Positions 26,050-35,103 are shown, numbered from the stretch's first letter. The stretch: DNA of 64,000 nt from Caballeronia glebae (GCF_001545035.1 NZ_FCOJ02000003.1:1-64000), one strand, 5' to 3'. The notes: generated by a model from the letters alone, not told the origin. A program made the numbers and translations.

Positions 26050-26889
26050 ATGACTAATCAGGTCGCGCGGGATCATACCGCGCAGCATTGGCTCGGCCTC
26101 GAATCAAATGTATGTGTGGTCACGGGTGCCGCCGGCGGAATCGGCCGCGCCATTTCATCGACATTCGCCGATGCGGGCGCACGACTCGCATTACTGGATC
26201 GCGATGAAGCGGGTTGCAACGAAGCGGCGCAAGCATTGCGCGCGCGCGGCGTCGATGCTATCGCCATAACCTGCGATATCGGCGACGCGGCAAGCGTGAA
26301 CCGCGCACGCGATCAGGTCGCGCGCAAATTCGGCCACGTCGATGTACTCGTGAACAACGCGGGCCTGTTGCGAGCCGGCGGAATCGAGGATATCGGCCTC
26401 GATGCGTGGAATGCGATGCTCGCCGTCAATCTGACCGGCTACATGTTATGCGCACAGGCATTCGGGCGCGAAATGCTTGCGCGCGGCGCGGGAAGCATCG
26501 TGCATATTGCATCGGTGGCCGCCCATCATCCGCAGACGTGGAGCGGCGCCTATAGCCCGAGCAAGGCGGGCATAGCAATGTTATCGCGCCAGATCGCCGC
26601 TGAATGGGGCGCGCGCGGCGTGCGCAGCAACACGGTATGCCCCGGCATGATCCGCACGCCGCTTTCGAAGGCGTTCTATGAGCAAGGCGATGTGGAAGCG
26701 CGCCGCAGCGCAATGATCGCGAGCCGGCGTATCGGCGAGCCGCGCGATATCGCCGAAGTCGTGGCGTTTCTCGCAAGCCGACGTGCGGGTTATGTCAACG
26801 GTGCGGAGCTTGCCGTCGATGGCGGCTTCGAATGCATGCTGATGGACCTCGTTCCGCGTCCAGGCTTCGAAGCGCCGCGCAACGCCTGA
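26050..26889 (+). CDS. SDR-family oxidoreductase
   Basis: 279 residues with an intact active site: cofactor loop TGAAGGIGRAIS, NNAGLL, Ser in 'VHIASVAA', Tyr-x3-Lys in 'GAYSPSKAG', then 'RSNTVCPGMIRTPL' and 'GYVNGAELAVDGGF'. 'LLDRDEAGCNEA' with an Asp at the end of strand 2 suggests NAD preference. It probably oxidises a secondary alcohol of the compound degraded by this cluster. It is the first gene of the unit, followed 60 bp later by the flavoprotein. Confidence 0.9.
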   Translation: MTNQVARDHTAQHWLGLESNVCVVTGAAGGIGRAISSTFADAGARLALLDRDEAGCNEAAQALRARGVDAIAITCDIGDAASVNRARDQVARKFGHVDVLVNNAGLLRAGGIEDIGLDAWNAMLAVNLTGYMLCAQAFGREMLARGAGSIVHIASVAAHHPQTWSGAYSPSKAGIAMLSRQIAAEWGARGVRSNTVCPGMIRTPLSKAFYEQGDVEARRSAMIASRRIGEPRDIAEVVAFLASRRAGYVNGAELAVDGGFECMLMDLVPRPGFEAPRNA

Positions 26890-26949
26890 CGCACGACTGC
26901 TCATCTCACGGGCGCGCAAAGCGCCCGGTTCCAATCAAAGGACTTCATC

Positions 26950-28695
26950 ATGACTACCGTAACGCGGTCGTCCGATCTCGCTTGCGATGTGCTCGTGATC
27001 GGCTCGGGCGCCGGCGGCCTTTCGACGGCCATTACAGCGCGAAAACAAGGGCTCGACGTGATCGTCGTCGAGAAAGAGGAATACTTCGGCGGCACGACCG
27101 CGTTCTCGGGCGGCGTCTTGTGGATACCCGGAAACCGTCACGCGCGGGAAGCGGGCGTTGAGGATACGCGCGAAGCCGCACTTCGATACATGCGCGGCGA
27201 AACCGGCGCCATGTACGACGAAGCGGCCGTCGAAGCGTTTCTCGACAATGGCCCGCGCATGATCGATTTCTTCGAGCGCGAGACCTCGGTTGAATTTCTG
27301 CCGACGCTCTACCCCGACTATCATCCCGATGCGCCGGGCGGTGTCGATGTAGGACGCTCCGTCGTCGCAAAGCCGTTCGATGCGCGCGCGCTCGGCAAGG
27401 ACATCGCGCGCCTGCGCCCGCCGCTTAAGACGATCACGTTCATCGGCATGATGTTCAATTCGTCGAGCGCGGATCTCAAGCATTTCTTTAACGCGACGAA
27501 ATCGATCGAGTCCGCGTGGTATGTCGCGAAGCGCCTCGCGAGTCATCTCAGGGAACTCGCGCTTTATAAACGCGGCGTGCAGATCACGAGCGGCAACGCG
27601 CTCGCCGCGCGCCTCGCGAAATCCGCGCTCGATCTGGGCATTCCGATTCACACACGCACGGGCGCGAAGGAACTCATCACGGTGAAGGGTCGCGTGAGCG
27701 GCGCAATCGTGATCTCGGACGGACGTGAAACGCGCATCGCCGCGCGTCGCGGTGTCGTGCTGGCGTGCGGCGGTTTCTCTCACGATGCCGCGCGCATCGC
27801 GAAAGCCTATCCACATGTGCGACGCGGCGGCGAGCATGTCTCGCCCGTTCCGCCGGGCAATACCGGCGATGGCGCGCGCATGGCCGAGCGCGTGGGCGGA
27901 CGTGTCGATATTCGCTATGCGCAGCCTGCCGCGTGGATGCCGGTCTCGCGCGTGCCGCTGAAAGACGGCAAATTCGGCGTGTTTCCGCATCTTCTCGATC
28001 GTTACAAGCCGGGCGTAATCGGCGTGACACGCAGCGGCGTGCGCTTCACCAACGAATCGAATTCTTATCACGATGTCGGCGCGGCGATGATCGAAGCATG
28101 TCGCGATGAAAACGAAACCGCGATGTGGCTCGTCTGCGATCACGCGACGATCCGCAAATACGGTCTCGGCTTTGCAAAGCCCGCGCCGATGCCGCTCGGC
28201 TCTCATCTGAAGAGCGGCTATCTCGTCAAAGGCCGCACGCTTGCCGAACTCGCGCGGCGAGCGGGCATCGACCCAACCGCGCTGGAAGAGACGGTCCGCG
28301 AATACAACCGCGATGCGACGCACGGCAAGGACACCGCTTTCGGCCGCGGCACGACGTCGTTCAATCGCTATCTCGGCGACCCCGCTCACAAGCCGAACCC
28401 CTGCGTTGCACCTATCGGCGATGGTCCGTACTACGCGCTCAAACTCGTGATGGGCGACCTCGGCACGTTCGATGGCATCGCGACGAACCCGCACGGCGAA
28501 GTCCTCAAGGGCAGCGAGCCGATTCCCGGCCTCTATGCCGTCGGCAACGACCGCGCGAGCGTCATGGCTGGCAACTATCCCGGCGCGGGCATTACGCTCG
28601 GGCCAATCATGACATTCGGTTATCTCACGGGACTACGTCTCGCGGGCAGCATCGACGCGCGCGCGAAGTCCAGCGAATTGAGGAGCGCAGCATGA
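26950..28695 (+). CDS. FAD-dependent oxidoreductase, 3-ketosteroid-1-dehydrogenase/fumarate-reductase-like
   Basis: 581 residues of the FAD-binding-2 family. The dinucleotide motif is 'VLVIGSGAGGLSTAITARKQG', followed by 'EKEEYFGGTTAFSGGVLWIPGN', which is characteristic of KstD-like enzymes. 'RRGVVLACGGFSHD' closes the second nucleotide part, and the C-terminal 'GLYAVGNDRASVMAGNYPGAGITLGPIMTFGYLTG' completes the FAD site. Such enzymes introduce C=C bonds alpha,beta to ketones in steroids or other cyclic substrates. No other steroid genes are visible, so the real substrate is open. The stop overlaps the next start (ATGA). Confidence 0.88.
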   Translation: MTTVTRSSDLACDVLVIGSGAGGLSTAITARKQGLDVIVVEKEEYFGGTTAFSGGVLWIPGNRHAREAGVEDTREAALRYMRGETGAMYDEAAVEAFLDNGPRMIDFFERETSVEFLPTLYPDYHPDAPGGVDVGRSVVAKPFDARALGKDIARLRPPLKTITFIGMMFNSSSADLKHFFNATKSIESAWYVAKRLASHLRELALYKRGVQITSGNALAARLAKSALDLGIPIHTRTGAKELITVKGRVSGAIVISDGRETRIAARRGVVLACGGFSHDAARIAKAYPHVRRGGEHVSPVPPGNTGDGARMAERVGGRVDIRYAQPAAWMPVSRVPLKDGKFGVFPHLLDRYKPGVIGVTRSGVRFTNESNSYHDVGAAMIEACRDENETAMWLVCDHATIRKYGLGFAKPAPMPLGSHLKSGYLVKGRTLAELARRAGIDPTALEETVREYNRDATHGKDTAFGRGTTSFNRYLGDPAHKPNPCVAPIGDGPYYALKLVMGDLGTFDGIATNPHGEVLKGSEPIPGLYAVGNDRASVMAGNYPGAGITLGPIMTFGYLTGLRLAGSIDARAKSSELRSAA

Positions 28696-29027
28696 GCAAG
28701 CCATTCATCGATCACCGTATCTACACGATCAGGCCGCGCGGCATGGCGGAATTCATCGATGTATTCGACCGTCTTGCAATGCCGATTCAACTCAAGTATC
28801 TCGGTGCGCCCGTTGGTTTCTATATGAGCGATATCGGCGCGTTGAATCAGGTCGTGCATCTGTGGGGATACGAGAGCATCGCGGATTACGACCAGCGGCG
28901 CACCGCGCGCGACAACGATCCCGAATGGCCCGCGTATCTGCAAGCGTCGGCGCATCTGATCGTGGCGCAGGAAAGCCGCATCATCAAACGCGTCGAGTTC
29001 AAGAGTCTATCGCCAGCCGTGCGCTGA
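28692..29027 (+). CDS. NIPSNAP-family protein
   Basis: 111 residues. A dimeric alpha/beta-barrel fold is suggested by 'IDHRIYTIRPRGMAEFIDVFD' and 'YMSDIGALNQVVHLWGYESIADYDQRRTARDNDPEWPAYLQASAHLIVAQESRII', the standard NIPSNAP pattern (VvhlW.Y.s...r...R......p.w). The ATGA overlap with the flavoprotein stop, plus AGGAG upstream, shows tight translational coupling. No enzymatic role is known for the family; it may be a small accessory or ligand-binding subunit for the flavoprotein's pathway. Confidence 0.88.
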   Translation: MSKPFIDHRIYTIRPRGMAEFIDVFDRLAMPIQLKYLGAPVGFYMSDIGALNQVVHLWGYESIADYDQRRTARDNDPEWPAYLQASAHLIVAQESRIIKRVEFKSLSPAVR

Positions 29028-29097
29028 AGCGCGGCGAAGCGGCACGACGAAGGCCGCATTTTTCCGCTTATACATAAACGAATGGAGACATAACGGT

Positions 29098-30480
29098 ATG
29101 GAAAAGAACTTCGGGACCATCGAGGTCCAGAGCTTCATCGACGGCGAACGCTTCTCGCCCTATCAATGGGTCATTCTGATCCTGTGCTTTCTCGTCGTCG
29201 CGGCCGATGGCTTCGATACGGCGGCAATCGGTTTCATTGCGCCGTCGTTGATCGGTGACTGGGGCATCACGCGCGCTGCATTGGGACCGGTTATGAGCGC
29301 GGCGCTCGTCGGCCTCGGTATCGGCGCGCTCGTGGCGGGACCGGCCGCCGACCGCATCGGACGCAAGGCGGTACTCGCGCTTTCCGTGTTCTTCTTCGGG
29401 GTGTGGAGTCTTGCATCGGCACAGGCAAGCTCGATCGAGACGCTGACTGCGTGGCGCTTTCTCACCGGCCTGGGTCTCGGCGCCGCGATGCCCAACGCGG
29501 TCACGCTGATGTCCGAGTACGCGCCAGCGCGCATTCGCGCGGTAGTTGTCAATACGATGTTCTGCGGCTTCTCCGTGGGACTCTCGCTCGGCGGCCTTTG
29601 CGCCGCATGGCTCATCCCGCACTTCGGCTGGCCGAGCGTGCTCGTCGCTGGCGGCCTCGGTCCGATCGTGCTCACGGTGCTGCTGCTCGTTCTGTTGCCC
29701 GAGTCCGCGCAATTCATGGTCGTGAGGAAGCGCTCGACGCAAGAGGTCGCGCGTGTCCTGCGCCGCATCTCGAACGATCCGCGTCTGGCTGAAGGCGCCC
29801 ACGTCTCGTTCATCGCCGCCGATACGCGCGAGAGCAGCGCCGATAAATCATCGCTCGGGATCATCGTTTCGCGGCCTTATCGCTTTGGCACTTCGATGTT
29901 ATGGCTCGCCTATTTCATGGGCCTGATGATCTTCTATCTGCTCACCAACTGGCTCCCTACCCTCTTCAGGGATGCAGGCTTCTCCGCCGAACGCGCCGCC
30001 TTAACGACATCGCTCTTTCCGCTCGGCGGCATTCTCGGCAATCTGTGTCTCGGCTGGGTGATGGGCAAGGCCAATCCGCGACGCGTGAACGCATGCGCCT
30101 ACGTGCTCGCAGCGGCGATGGTGCTGACGATCGGACGAGGCGTCGCGGATCAGTTCTGGCTTGCCGTGCTGATCTTCCTGACGGGGACGGCAGTGACGAG
30201 CGCGGTCACGTCGATGTCGGCGCTCGCGGCGTCGTTCTATCCGACGCGAAGCCGCGCGACGGGCGTCGCCTGGATGCTTGGCATCGGGCGCATGGGCGCG
30301 GTCGCAGGCGCGATGGCCGGTGGCCTTCTGATGAGCATGGGTCTGCAATTCGGCGCGGTCTTCACGCTGCTTGCGATTCCCGCGTTCATCGCTGCGTTCG
30401 CGTTGGGCGCGTTGAGCCGGCGCGACGCATCGGCTGAATCACGTCAACTCGATCAGACGGCGCGCGTGCCTGCCGAGTGA
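29098..30480 (+). CDS. MFS transporter, AAHS (aromatic acid:H+ symporter)-like
   Basis: 460 residues with 12 helices. Helix 1 has 'VVAADGFDTAAIGFIAPSLIGDWGI', the DGxDT motif needed for aromatic-acid transport in PcaK/BenK-like proteins. Loop 2-3 is 'GPAADRIGRKAVL', and helix 4 'RFLTGLGLGAAMPNAVTLMSEY' with 'R.R' follows. The central loop is about residues 205-250. It probably imports an aromatic or alicyclic acid for the enzymes encoded just upstream. It lies 70 bp after the NIPSNAP gene on the same strand. Confidence 0.9.
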   Translation: MEKNFGTIEVQSFIDGERFSPYQWVILILCFLVVAADGFDTAAIGFIAPSLIGDWGITRAALGPVMSAALVGLGIGALVAGPAADRIGRKAVLALSVFFFGVWSLASAQASSIETLTAWRFLTGLGLGAAMPNAVTLMSEYAPARIRAVVVNTMFCGFSVGLSLGGLCAAWLIPHFGWPSVLVAGGLGPIVLTVLLLVLLPESAQFMVVRKRSTQEVARVLRRISNDPRLAEGAHVSFIAADTRESSADKSSLGIIVSRPYRFGTSMLWLAYFMGLMIFYLLTNWLPTLFRDAGFSAERAALTTSLFPLGGILGNLCLGWVMGKANPRRVNACAYVLAAAMVLTIGRGVADQFWLAVLIFLTGTAVTSAVTSMSALAASFYPTRSRATGVAWMLGIGRMGAVAGAMAGGLLMSMGLQFGAVFTLLAIPAFIAAFALGALSRRDASAESRQLDQTARVPAE

Positions 30481-30490
30481 CGTGATCGTC

Positions 30491-31009
30491 TCAAGGCGCG
30501 TCCGATGAATCGTTGTTAGTTGCGAGTGAAACTATGTTGACGATACCTTGGCGCGCCATCTTCGTATAAGGACAAAAACGCTCGGTGTTGCGCACGAGTT
30601 CCTCCGACACGCTGCGTTCGACGCCGGGCATATGCACGCGCGTGTCCGCGCTCAGCACGAATAGACCGTCCATCGGATCGCGGCCGAATTCGACTGTGAC
30701 GGACACACTTGCGGCCTCGACGACGATGCCGGCGCGCGTCGCCAGCAAGACCATCGCGCCATGAAAGCATGCGGCATAAGCGGCGGCGAATAACTGCTCC
30801 GGGTTCGTGCCGCCGCCGGGACCGCCGAGCGCCTGGGGCATGCGCAGATTCAGCGCGAGATTGCCGTCGTCGGAGCGAGCCACGCCCGACGCGCGGCCGT
30901 GTCTCGCATCGCCGCCCGTCACTGCGACGGTCGTCGAATACAACGGTTGCATGTCATGTCCCCGATACTTGTCGAGCAGGCTGACGGGCGGCGGATCGAG
31001 CGGCTCCAT
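30491..31009 (-). CDS. Ohr/OsmC-family organic hydroperoxide reductase
   Basis: 172 residues. The two redox Cys of the Ohr group are Cys81 in 'AACFHGAM' and Cys146 in 'RFCPYTKM', and the middle contains 'GTNPEQLFAAAYA', a strongly conserved Ohr block. The first 20 residues (MEPLDPPPVSLLDKYRGHDM) extend beyond the usual 140-residue length. These proteins reduce organic hydroperoxides in the cytoplasm using lipoylated partners. I chose ATG 31009 because codon quality upstream of it collapses into Arg/Ser-rich noise. An NmrA-like gene lies 41 bp upstream on the same strand. The family's usual MarR repressor OhrR is not adjacent. Confidence 0.88.
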   Translation of the reverse strand: MEPLDPPPVSLLDKYRGHDMQPLYSTTVAVTGGDARHGRASGVARSDDGNLALNLRMPQALGGPGGGTNPEQLFAAAYAACFHGAMVLLATRAGIVVEAASVSVTVEFGRDPMDGLFVLSADTRVHMPGVERSVSEELVRNTERFCPYTKMARQGIVNIVSLATNNDSSDAP

Positions 31010-31050
31010 AGCGGTCTCTTGATCTGAACTCGAAGACTTCGACGCTCTGC

Positions 31051-31818
31051 TCAATGCGGGGCTTGCGTCTGACTCTGGCTTTGCTGAAACCATGCATCGA
31101 AGTTCACCGTGCCGAGATGCGCTTGCGCGCCCGGCAGCAGCGTGTCGGCCGCGAGCAGTGCGCCGAAGTAAAGCGCGCTTGCATCGGCGATAACAGTGCG
31201 TGCATCGCCTGTCGCCTTGAAATAGCGCTGCATAAGATCCGAAAGACGCGACTTCTCCGGTCCCGCAATCTCGACGACATCGTTCACCGGGGCTTCGACG
31301 GCGCGATCCGCGACGGCACTCGCGACGTCGCCGGAAGCAATCGGCTGAATGTATGCGTCCGACAGATGCACCGTGCTCTCGTTGGCGCAAGCTTTCGCAA
31401 TGCCGCCGAGGAACTCGAAGAACTGCGTCGACTGAACGATCGTGTACGGCACGCCCGATTCGCGAATCAGCTTCTCTTGCGCGATCTTGGCGCGGAAATA
31501 GCCACTCTGCGCGAGACGATCCGTGCCGACGACCGACAGCGCCACATGATGCGCGACGCCCGCCGCTTTCTCGGCGGCGAAGAGATTGCGGCCCGACGTC
31601 TCGAAGAATGCGAGCACGGCCTGATCCTCGAACGAAGGCGAGTTGGCGACATCGACCACCACGCGCGCATCCTGCAGCGCTTCTTTCAGACCCTTTCCCG
31701 TCATCGTATCGACGCCCGATGCAGGCGATGCCGCCACGACCTCGTGCCCGCGCGCTCGCAGGTTCTCAACGACCTTGCTGCCGATGAGTCCGCTTCCGCC
31801 GATAACCACGATCTTCAT
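31051..31818 (-). CDS. NmrA/SDR-like NAD(P)-binding protein
   Basis: 255 residues, an atypical extended SDR. The cofactor loop is 'VVIGGSGLIGSKVVENLRARGHEV', and the middle contains 'VDVANSPSFED', 'VAHHVALSVVGTDRLAQSGYFRAKIAQEKLI' and 'YTIVQSTQFFEFLGGIA'. The usual SDR Tyr-x3-Lys appears as 'YFRAK'. Such NmrA-like proteins are NAD(P)H sensors or quinone or other oxidoreductases. AAGGAGA 5 nt before the ATG supports this start. It is on the same strand as, and upstream of, ohr. Confidence 0.88.
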   Translation of the reverse strand: MKIVVIGGSGLIGSKVVENLRARGHEVVAASPASGVDTMTGKGLKEALQDARVVVDVANSPSFEDQAVLAFFETSGRNLFAAEKAAGVAHHVALSVVGTDRLAQSGYFRAKIAQEKLIRESGVPYTIVQSTQFFEFLGGIAKACANESTVHLSDAYIQPIASGDVASAVADRAVEAPVNDVVEIAGPEKSRLSDLMQRYFKATGDARTVIADASALYFGALLAADTLLPGAQAHLGTVNFDAWFQQSQSQTQAPH

Positions 31819-31939
31819 GATTGTCTCCTTTAAACGATGCGCTCGAAATCGCTGAATGTGCCCTACGTGAAGCATCCTAAGCTTGCTGGTGCGCGTCCGG
31901 TAGCGCCGCCGTTGAACGCGCAATGTTGCCTTGGATGCA

Positions 31940-32947
31940 TCAATCCGCAGTGACGAGTTGTGACGCGCTCGCGTTCGCGATGAACGTCGTCAGGCAATGC
32001 AGATCGAGCGCGCGCGTGTGCTCGGTCATGTAGTCGACGAATACGCGCACGCGCGCGGGTAAATGCTTGCGGCTGAGATAGCAAAGATAGTGGCCGCCGT
32101 CGTCGGGCGCATGTTGTGCGAGACACATGACGAGGCGCCCCGCCTTGAGCGAGTCGCACACGAGATACGCGGGCAGTTGCGCGATGCCCTGCCCGTCGAG
32201 CACCGCTTGCAGCATCAGGTCGATGTCGTTGAAGGTTTGCCGCGCCGCGGGCGAGCGCTTCTGCGCAAAGCCATCGACCTTGAACTCCCAGTCGGCGATA
32301 CGCCCCGCCGACGCGCGGAAATTGATGCAGCGATGTCGGTCGAGATCATCGATATGACGCGGCAAACCGTGCTCTCGCGCATAGGCTGGCGATGCGCAGA
32401 CGATCATCTGCATCGGAATCAATTGCTTTGCGACGACTTCGCTATCTTCCATACGACCGTCGCGAAACGCGACATCGACGCGGTCTGCCGTGAAATCGCA
32501 CGGACGTTCGCTGAGCAGCAGTTCGAGCGCGATGTCGGGATAGCGCGCAGTGAAGCCAGCAAGAAGCGGCGCGACGACCTTGCGACCGAAGCCCGGCGCC
32601 GATGCAATACGCAAGTGCCCGCGCGGCGGACCCTGGCGCAACTCGCGCATGTCCTCGATCGCCTGCACGATGCGCTCCACGCCTGGCTGGCAATTCTTAT
32701 AGAAGAGTTCGCCTTCGCGCGTGAGCGACGTGCTGCGCGTCGTGCGCAGAAAAAGACGCGCGTCGAGTTGTGCTTCCAGCTTCTGCACGTTGCGGCTCAC
32801 GGCGGAACGTCCGATGCCCAGGCGATCGCTCGCTTTCGCGAAGCTGCCTTCGTTGGCGACGGCGAGAAATGAAACGACGCCCGCATAACTCGTCGCGAAG
32901 CTATACGCGAGCGAATCGTCGGAATGACACGCAAGGTCTGATGGCAT
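31940..32947 (-). CDS. LysR-family regulator
   Basis: 335 residues with an N-terminal wHTH (about 20-80: 'VSFLAVANEGSFAKASDRLGIGRSAVSRNVQKLEAQLDARLFLRTTRSTSLT') and an effector domain from about 110 ('GHLRIASAPGFGRKVVAPLLAGF'). A 15-20 residue extension precedes the HTH. It belongs to the large CrgA/DsdC-like LysR group. It is on the same strand and 121 bp upstream of the NmrA-like gene, so it might form one unit with it; its target is unknown. Confidence 0.9.
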   Translation of the reverse strand: MPSDLACHSDDSLAYSFATSYAGVVSFLAVANEGSFAKASDRLGIGRSAVSRNVQKLEAQLDARLFLRTTRSTSLTREGELFYKNCQPGVERIVQAIEDMRELRQGPPRGHLRIASAPGFGRKVVAPLLAGFTARYPDIALELLLSERPCDFTADRVDVAFRDGRMEDSEVVAKQLIPMQMIVCASPAYAREHGLPRHIDDLDRHRCINFRASAGRIADWEFKVDGFAQKRSPAARQTFNDIDLMLQAVLDGQGIAQLPAYLVCDSLKAGRLVMCLAQHAPDDGGHYLCYLSRKHLPARVRVFVDYMTEHTRALDLHCLTTFIANASASQLVTAD

Positions 32948-33023
32948 GGCGGCACGAAACGTAGTGGCTCTGTCTCACAAGACGTTTGCGCCGCTTGTTT
33001 TGTGACGCGCCATGCCGATTTTT

Positions 33024-33431
33024 TTATTTCACGGGCGTGAGAACCGGTTTGTCCTTGTCCTTGAGCAGCAGCACGATGAACTTCGCGCGCTTCGTATTGC
33101 TCGCATTCCGGCCCACGGTGTGAATATCGTCAGGACCTTCATAAAAGGTATCGCCGGGTTTGAGCGTCACGGCCTTGCCGCCGCGAAGCTGCATGACGAT
33201 CGTGCCTTCGACGACATACACGTAGGCATGCGCATCGTGACGATGCACGGGATCGACGGCGCCCGGCGGATATTCCACGCTGATCATCAGCGCCTCCTTG
33301 CCCGGATAGTCGGGAAGCGGCTTCGTCATGAGTTCCTTGACGATAGCTTGTGGCGCGGCCTGCGCCGTGTTCGCGACGAGCGCCGCGCATCCGACGACGA
33401 GCGCGAGTCCCGCGCGTTTGATGCTGTGCAT
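33024..33431 (-). CDS. Exported cupin-domain protein (ECF41 operon)
   Basis: 135 residues. Signal peptide (MHSIKRAGLALVVGCAALVANTAQA|AP), then a single cupin: 'VEYPPGAVDPVHRHDAHAYVYVVEGTIVMQLRGGKAVTLKPGDTFYEGPDDIHTVGRN', with the metal-binding pattern H-x-H-x-x-x-H/Y and a later His. GGGAGAA 6 nt before ATG 33431 supports the start. It lies 38 bp after the AhpD-like gene, so it is the last gene of the sigma factor operon. Its ligand is unknown; it may sequester or metabolise a small molecule in the periplasm. Confidence 0.85.
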   Translation of the reverse strand: MHSIKRAGLALVVGCAALVANTAQAAPQAIVKELMTKPLPDYPGKEALMISVEYPPGAVDPVHRHDAHAYVYVVEGTIVMQLRGGKAVTLKPGDTFYEGPDDIHTVGRNASNTKRAKFIVLLLKDKDKPVLTPVK

Positions 33432-33469
33432 GATCCGTTCTCCCATGATCGAATGACGGCGCGAACGCA

Positions 33470-33949
33470 CTACGAGAGGTTCGCCTTGTCGAGACCGAAG
33501 GCCTTGTCGGACGATCCCGGCACCGTCTGAAATGCGACATTCGCGCGGTTCCAGCCGTTGATCGCCATGATGGCGTACGTCAGATCGGACAGCTCCTTCT
33601 CCGAGAACTGTTCACGCACGCGTGCATAGAGATCGTCGGGCACGCCGTGTTCCGGAATGCGCGTCAACACTTCGGTCCACGCGAGCGCGGCGCGTTCGCG
33701 CGGCGAGAACAGCGTCGATTCGCGCCAGATCGCGACGTGATGCGTACGCAGTTCGCGCTCGCCGTGAATCTTCGCTTCCTTCACGTGCATATCGACGCAA
33801 AAGGCGCAGCCATTCATCTGCGATGCGCGAAGCGTCACGAGATCGCTGGTCGTCTGCTCGATCGAGCATTCGCGCAACGCCTGGCTGAACTCATAGAACT
33901 TCTTGAAAAGCTCGGGCGATTGTTGAATGTAGTTGATTCGCTGCGTCAT
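33470..33949 (-). CDS. Carboxymuconolactone decarboxylase/AhpD-like protein (ECF41 partner)
   Basis: 159 residues with the AhpD-type redox motif CxxCxxxH: Cys48, Cys51 and His55 in 'GCAFCVDMHVKEAK', then 'ELRTHHVAIWRES..FSPRERAALAWTEVLTRI'. The family includes carboxymuconolactone decarboxylases and alkylhydroperoxidases. An ECF41-type sigma gene immediately upstream (144-bp gap, same strand) is the known genomic signature of ECF41 systems, whose sigma factor usually drives a single partner gene of exactly this class. A ribosome site GGAG precedes the ATG by 5 nt. Confidence 0.9.
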   Translation of the reverse strand: MTQRINYIQQSPELFKKFYEFSQALRECSIEQTTSDLVTLRASQMNGCAFCVDMHVKEAKIHGERELRTHHVAIWRESTLFSPRERAALAWTEVLTRIPEHGVPDDLYARVREQFSEKELSDLTYAIMAINGWNRANVAFQTVPGSSDKAFGLDKANLS

Positions 33950-34093
33950 GATGACTCCATGCCTGGTGGAAGATGTCGGCCGGCGATTTCATTTCCGGCC
34001 TGCATGTCATCGTAGGTTTGCGCGGCGTTTCGCGGTAGACGCGCGAGTGTGCGCACGCTGTTGCCTCGTGCGCATCAATCGCCGTGCAATGAT

Positions 34094-34975
34094 TCACGCA
34101 TTGCCGTGGCGAGCCGCGATGCGTTCGAGCTTCTCCGGATTGCGCTGCACCTGAATGCGCACGATGCGCTCGTCTTCGATCTCGTAGGTCTGGGCCGATT
34201 CGAGCTTGCCGTCGATGAAGCGCAAGAGCGCCCATTGTTCATTGAGCATGACGAGTTCGAGACGCACGCCTTCTCCATGACGCAGAAAAGCCGCATAGAA
34301 AAGCTGTGCGATGCGCTTGCCGCCGAGAAGCGGTTTCGGGAAACTCTGCACGTGGCCGCCGCCGTCGCCGATGAGCATCGCGTCTTCCGCGAGCATCGCG
34401 TGGATCGCCGCGAAGTCGCCGTGCTCGATGGCACGCGCGAACGCATGCAGCAAGCGCCGGTGAATCTCGCGCGGCACCGAACGTCGCGGGCGCTCTTCAC
34501 GCAGTTGTGCCTTGGCGCGGCTCACGAGCTGACGACACGCGGCTTCCGTCTTGCCGATGATGTCCGCGACTTCCGCATAGTCGGCGTCGAACACCTCGCG
34601 CAGCAAAAACGCCGCGCGTGCTTCGGGCGTGAGGCGTTCGAGCAGCATGAGAAACGCGACGGATACATCGTCCGCGCGCTCGGTGACTTCTTCCGGCGTT
34701 GCGGGTGGCTCGGTGATCAGCGGCTCGGGCAGCCAGATGCCCGTGTAATGTTCGCGCTGCATTTTCGCGGCCCGCAGCCGGTCTATCGAGTGGCGCGTCG
34801 TCACCGCGACGAGCCACGCCTCCGCGTTCTCGATAACTTCGCGAGCCGCCGCATGCCAGCGCAGCCATACGTCCTGCACGATGTCCTCGGCTTCGGCGAC
34901 CGAACCGAGCATGCGATACGCGATGCCCTGCAAACGGGGGCGCAAGCGGTCGAACTCGCGCGTGGCGTCATCCAT
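34094..34975 (-). CDS. ECF41-family RNA polymerase sigma factor with SnoaL-like C-terminal extension
   Basis: 293 residues. Region 2 (about 10-70) has 'YRMLGSVAEAEDIVQDVWLRW' and region 4 (about 105-160) 'VFDADYAEVADIIGKTEAACRQLVSRAKAQLRE'. Three features identify group ECF41: WLPEP between regions 2 and 4 (81-85), DGGGH (204-208) and NPEKL (279-283) in the about 120-residue C-terminal SnoaL-like extension. In characterised ECF41 factors this extension acts in place of an anti-sigma factor. No anti-sigma gene is adjacent. I start at ATG 34975, where sigma-2 homology begins. Confidence 0.93.
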   Translation of the reverse strand: MDDATREFDRLRPRLQGIAYRMLGSVAEAEDIVQDVWLRWHAAAREVIENAEAWLVAVTTRHSIDRLRAAKMQREHYTGIWLPEPLITEPPATPEEVTERADDVSVAFLMLLERLTPEARAAFLLREVFDADYAEVADIIGKTEAACRQLVSRAKAQLREERPRRSVPREIHRRLLHAFARAIEHGDFAAIHAMLAEDAMLIGDGGGHVQSFPKPLLGGKRIAQLFYAAFLRHGEGVRLELVMLNEQWALLRFIDGKLESAQTYEIEDERIVRIQVQRNPEKLERIAARHGNA

Positions 34976-35103
34976 GAAGGCGATTCCATCATATTTGAAA
35001 GGTGATCGTATATTACGCGTGCGTGCGCGCCCGTGTATTGCTGATCGATCGACAGAATCGGCATGCAGCGTTAAAGATATGAGTAATACGGCCGTTAATA
35101 TCG

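Noticed and set aside
33950..34093. ECF41 promoter (TGTCACA with CGTC) upstream of the AhpD-like gene
   Set aside because: Only weak partial matches (TGACATG, CGCC) with poor agreement were visible; not strong enough to report as a site.
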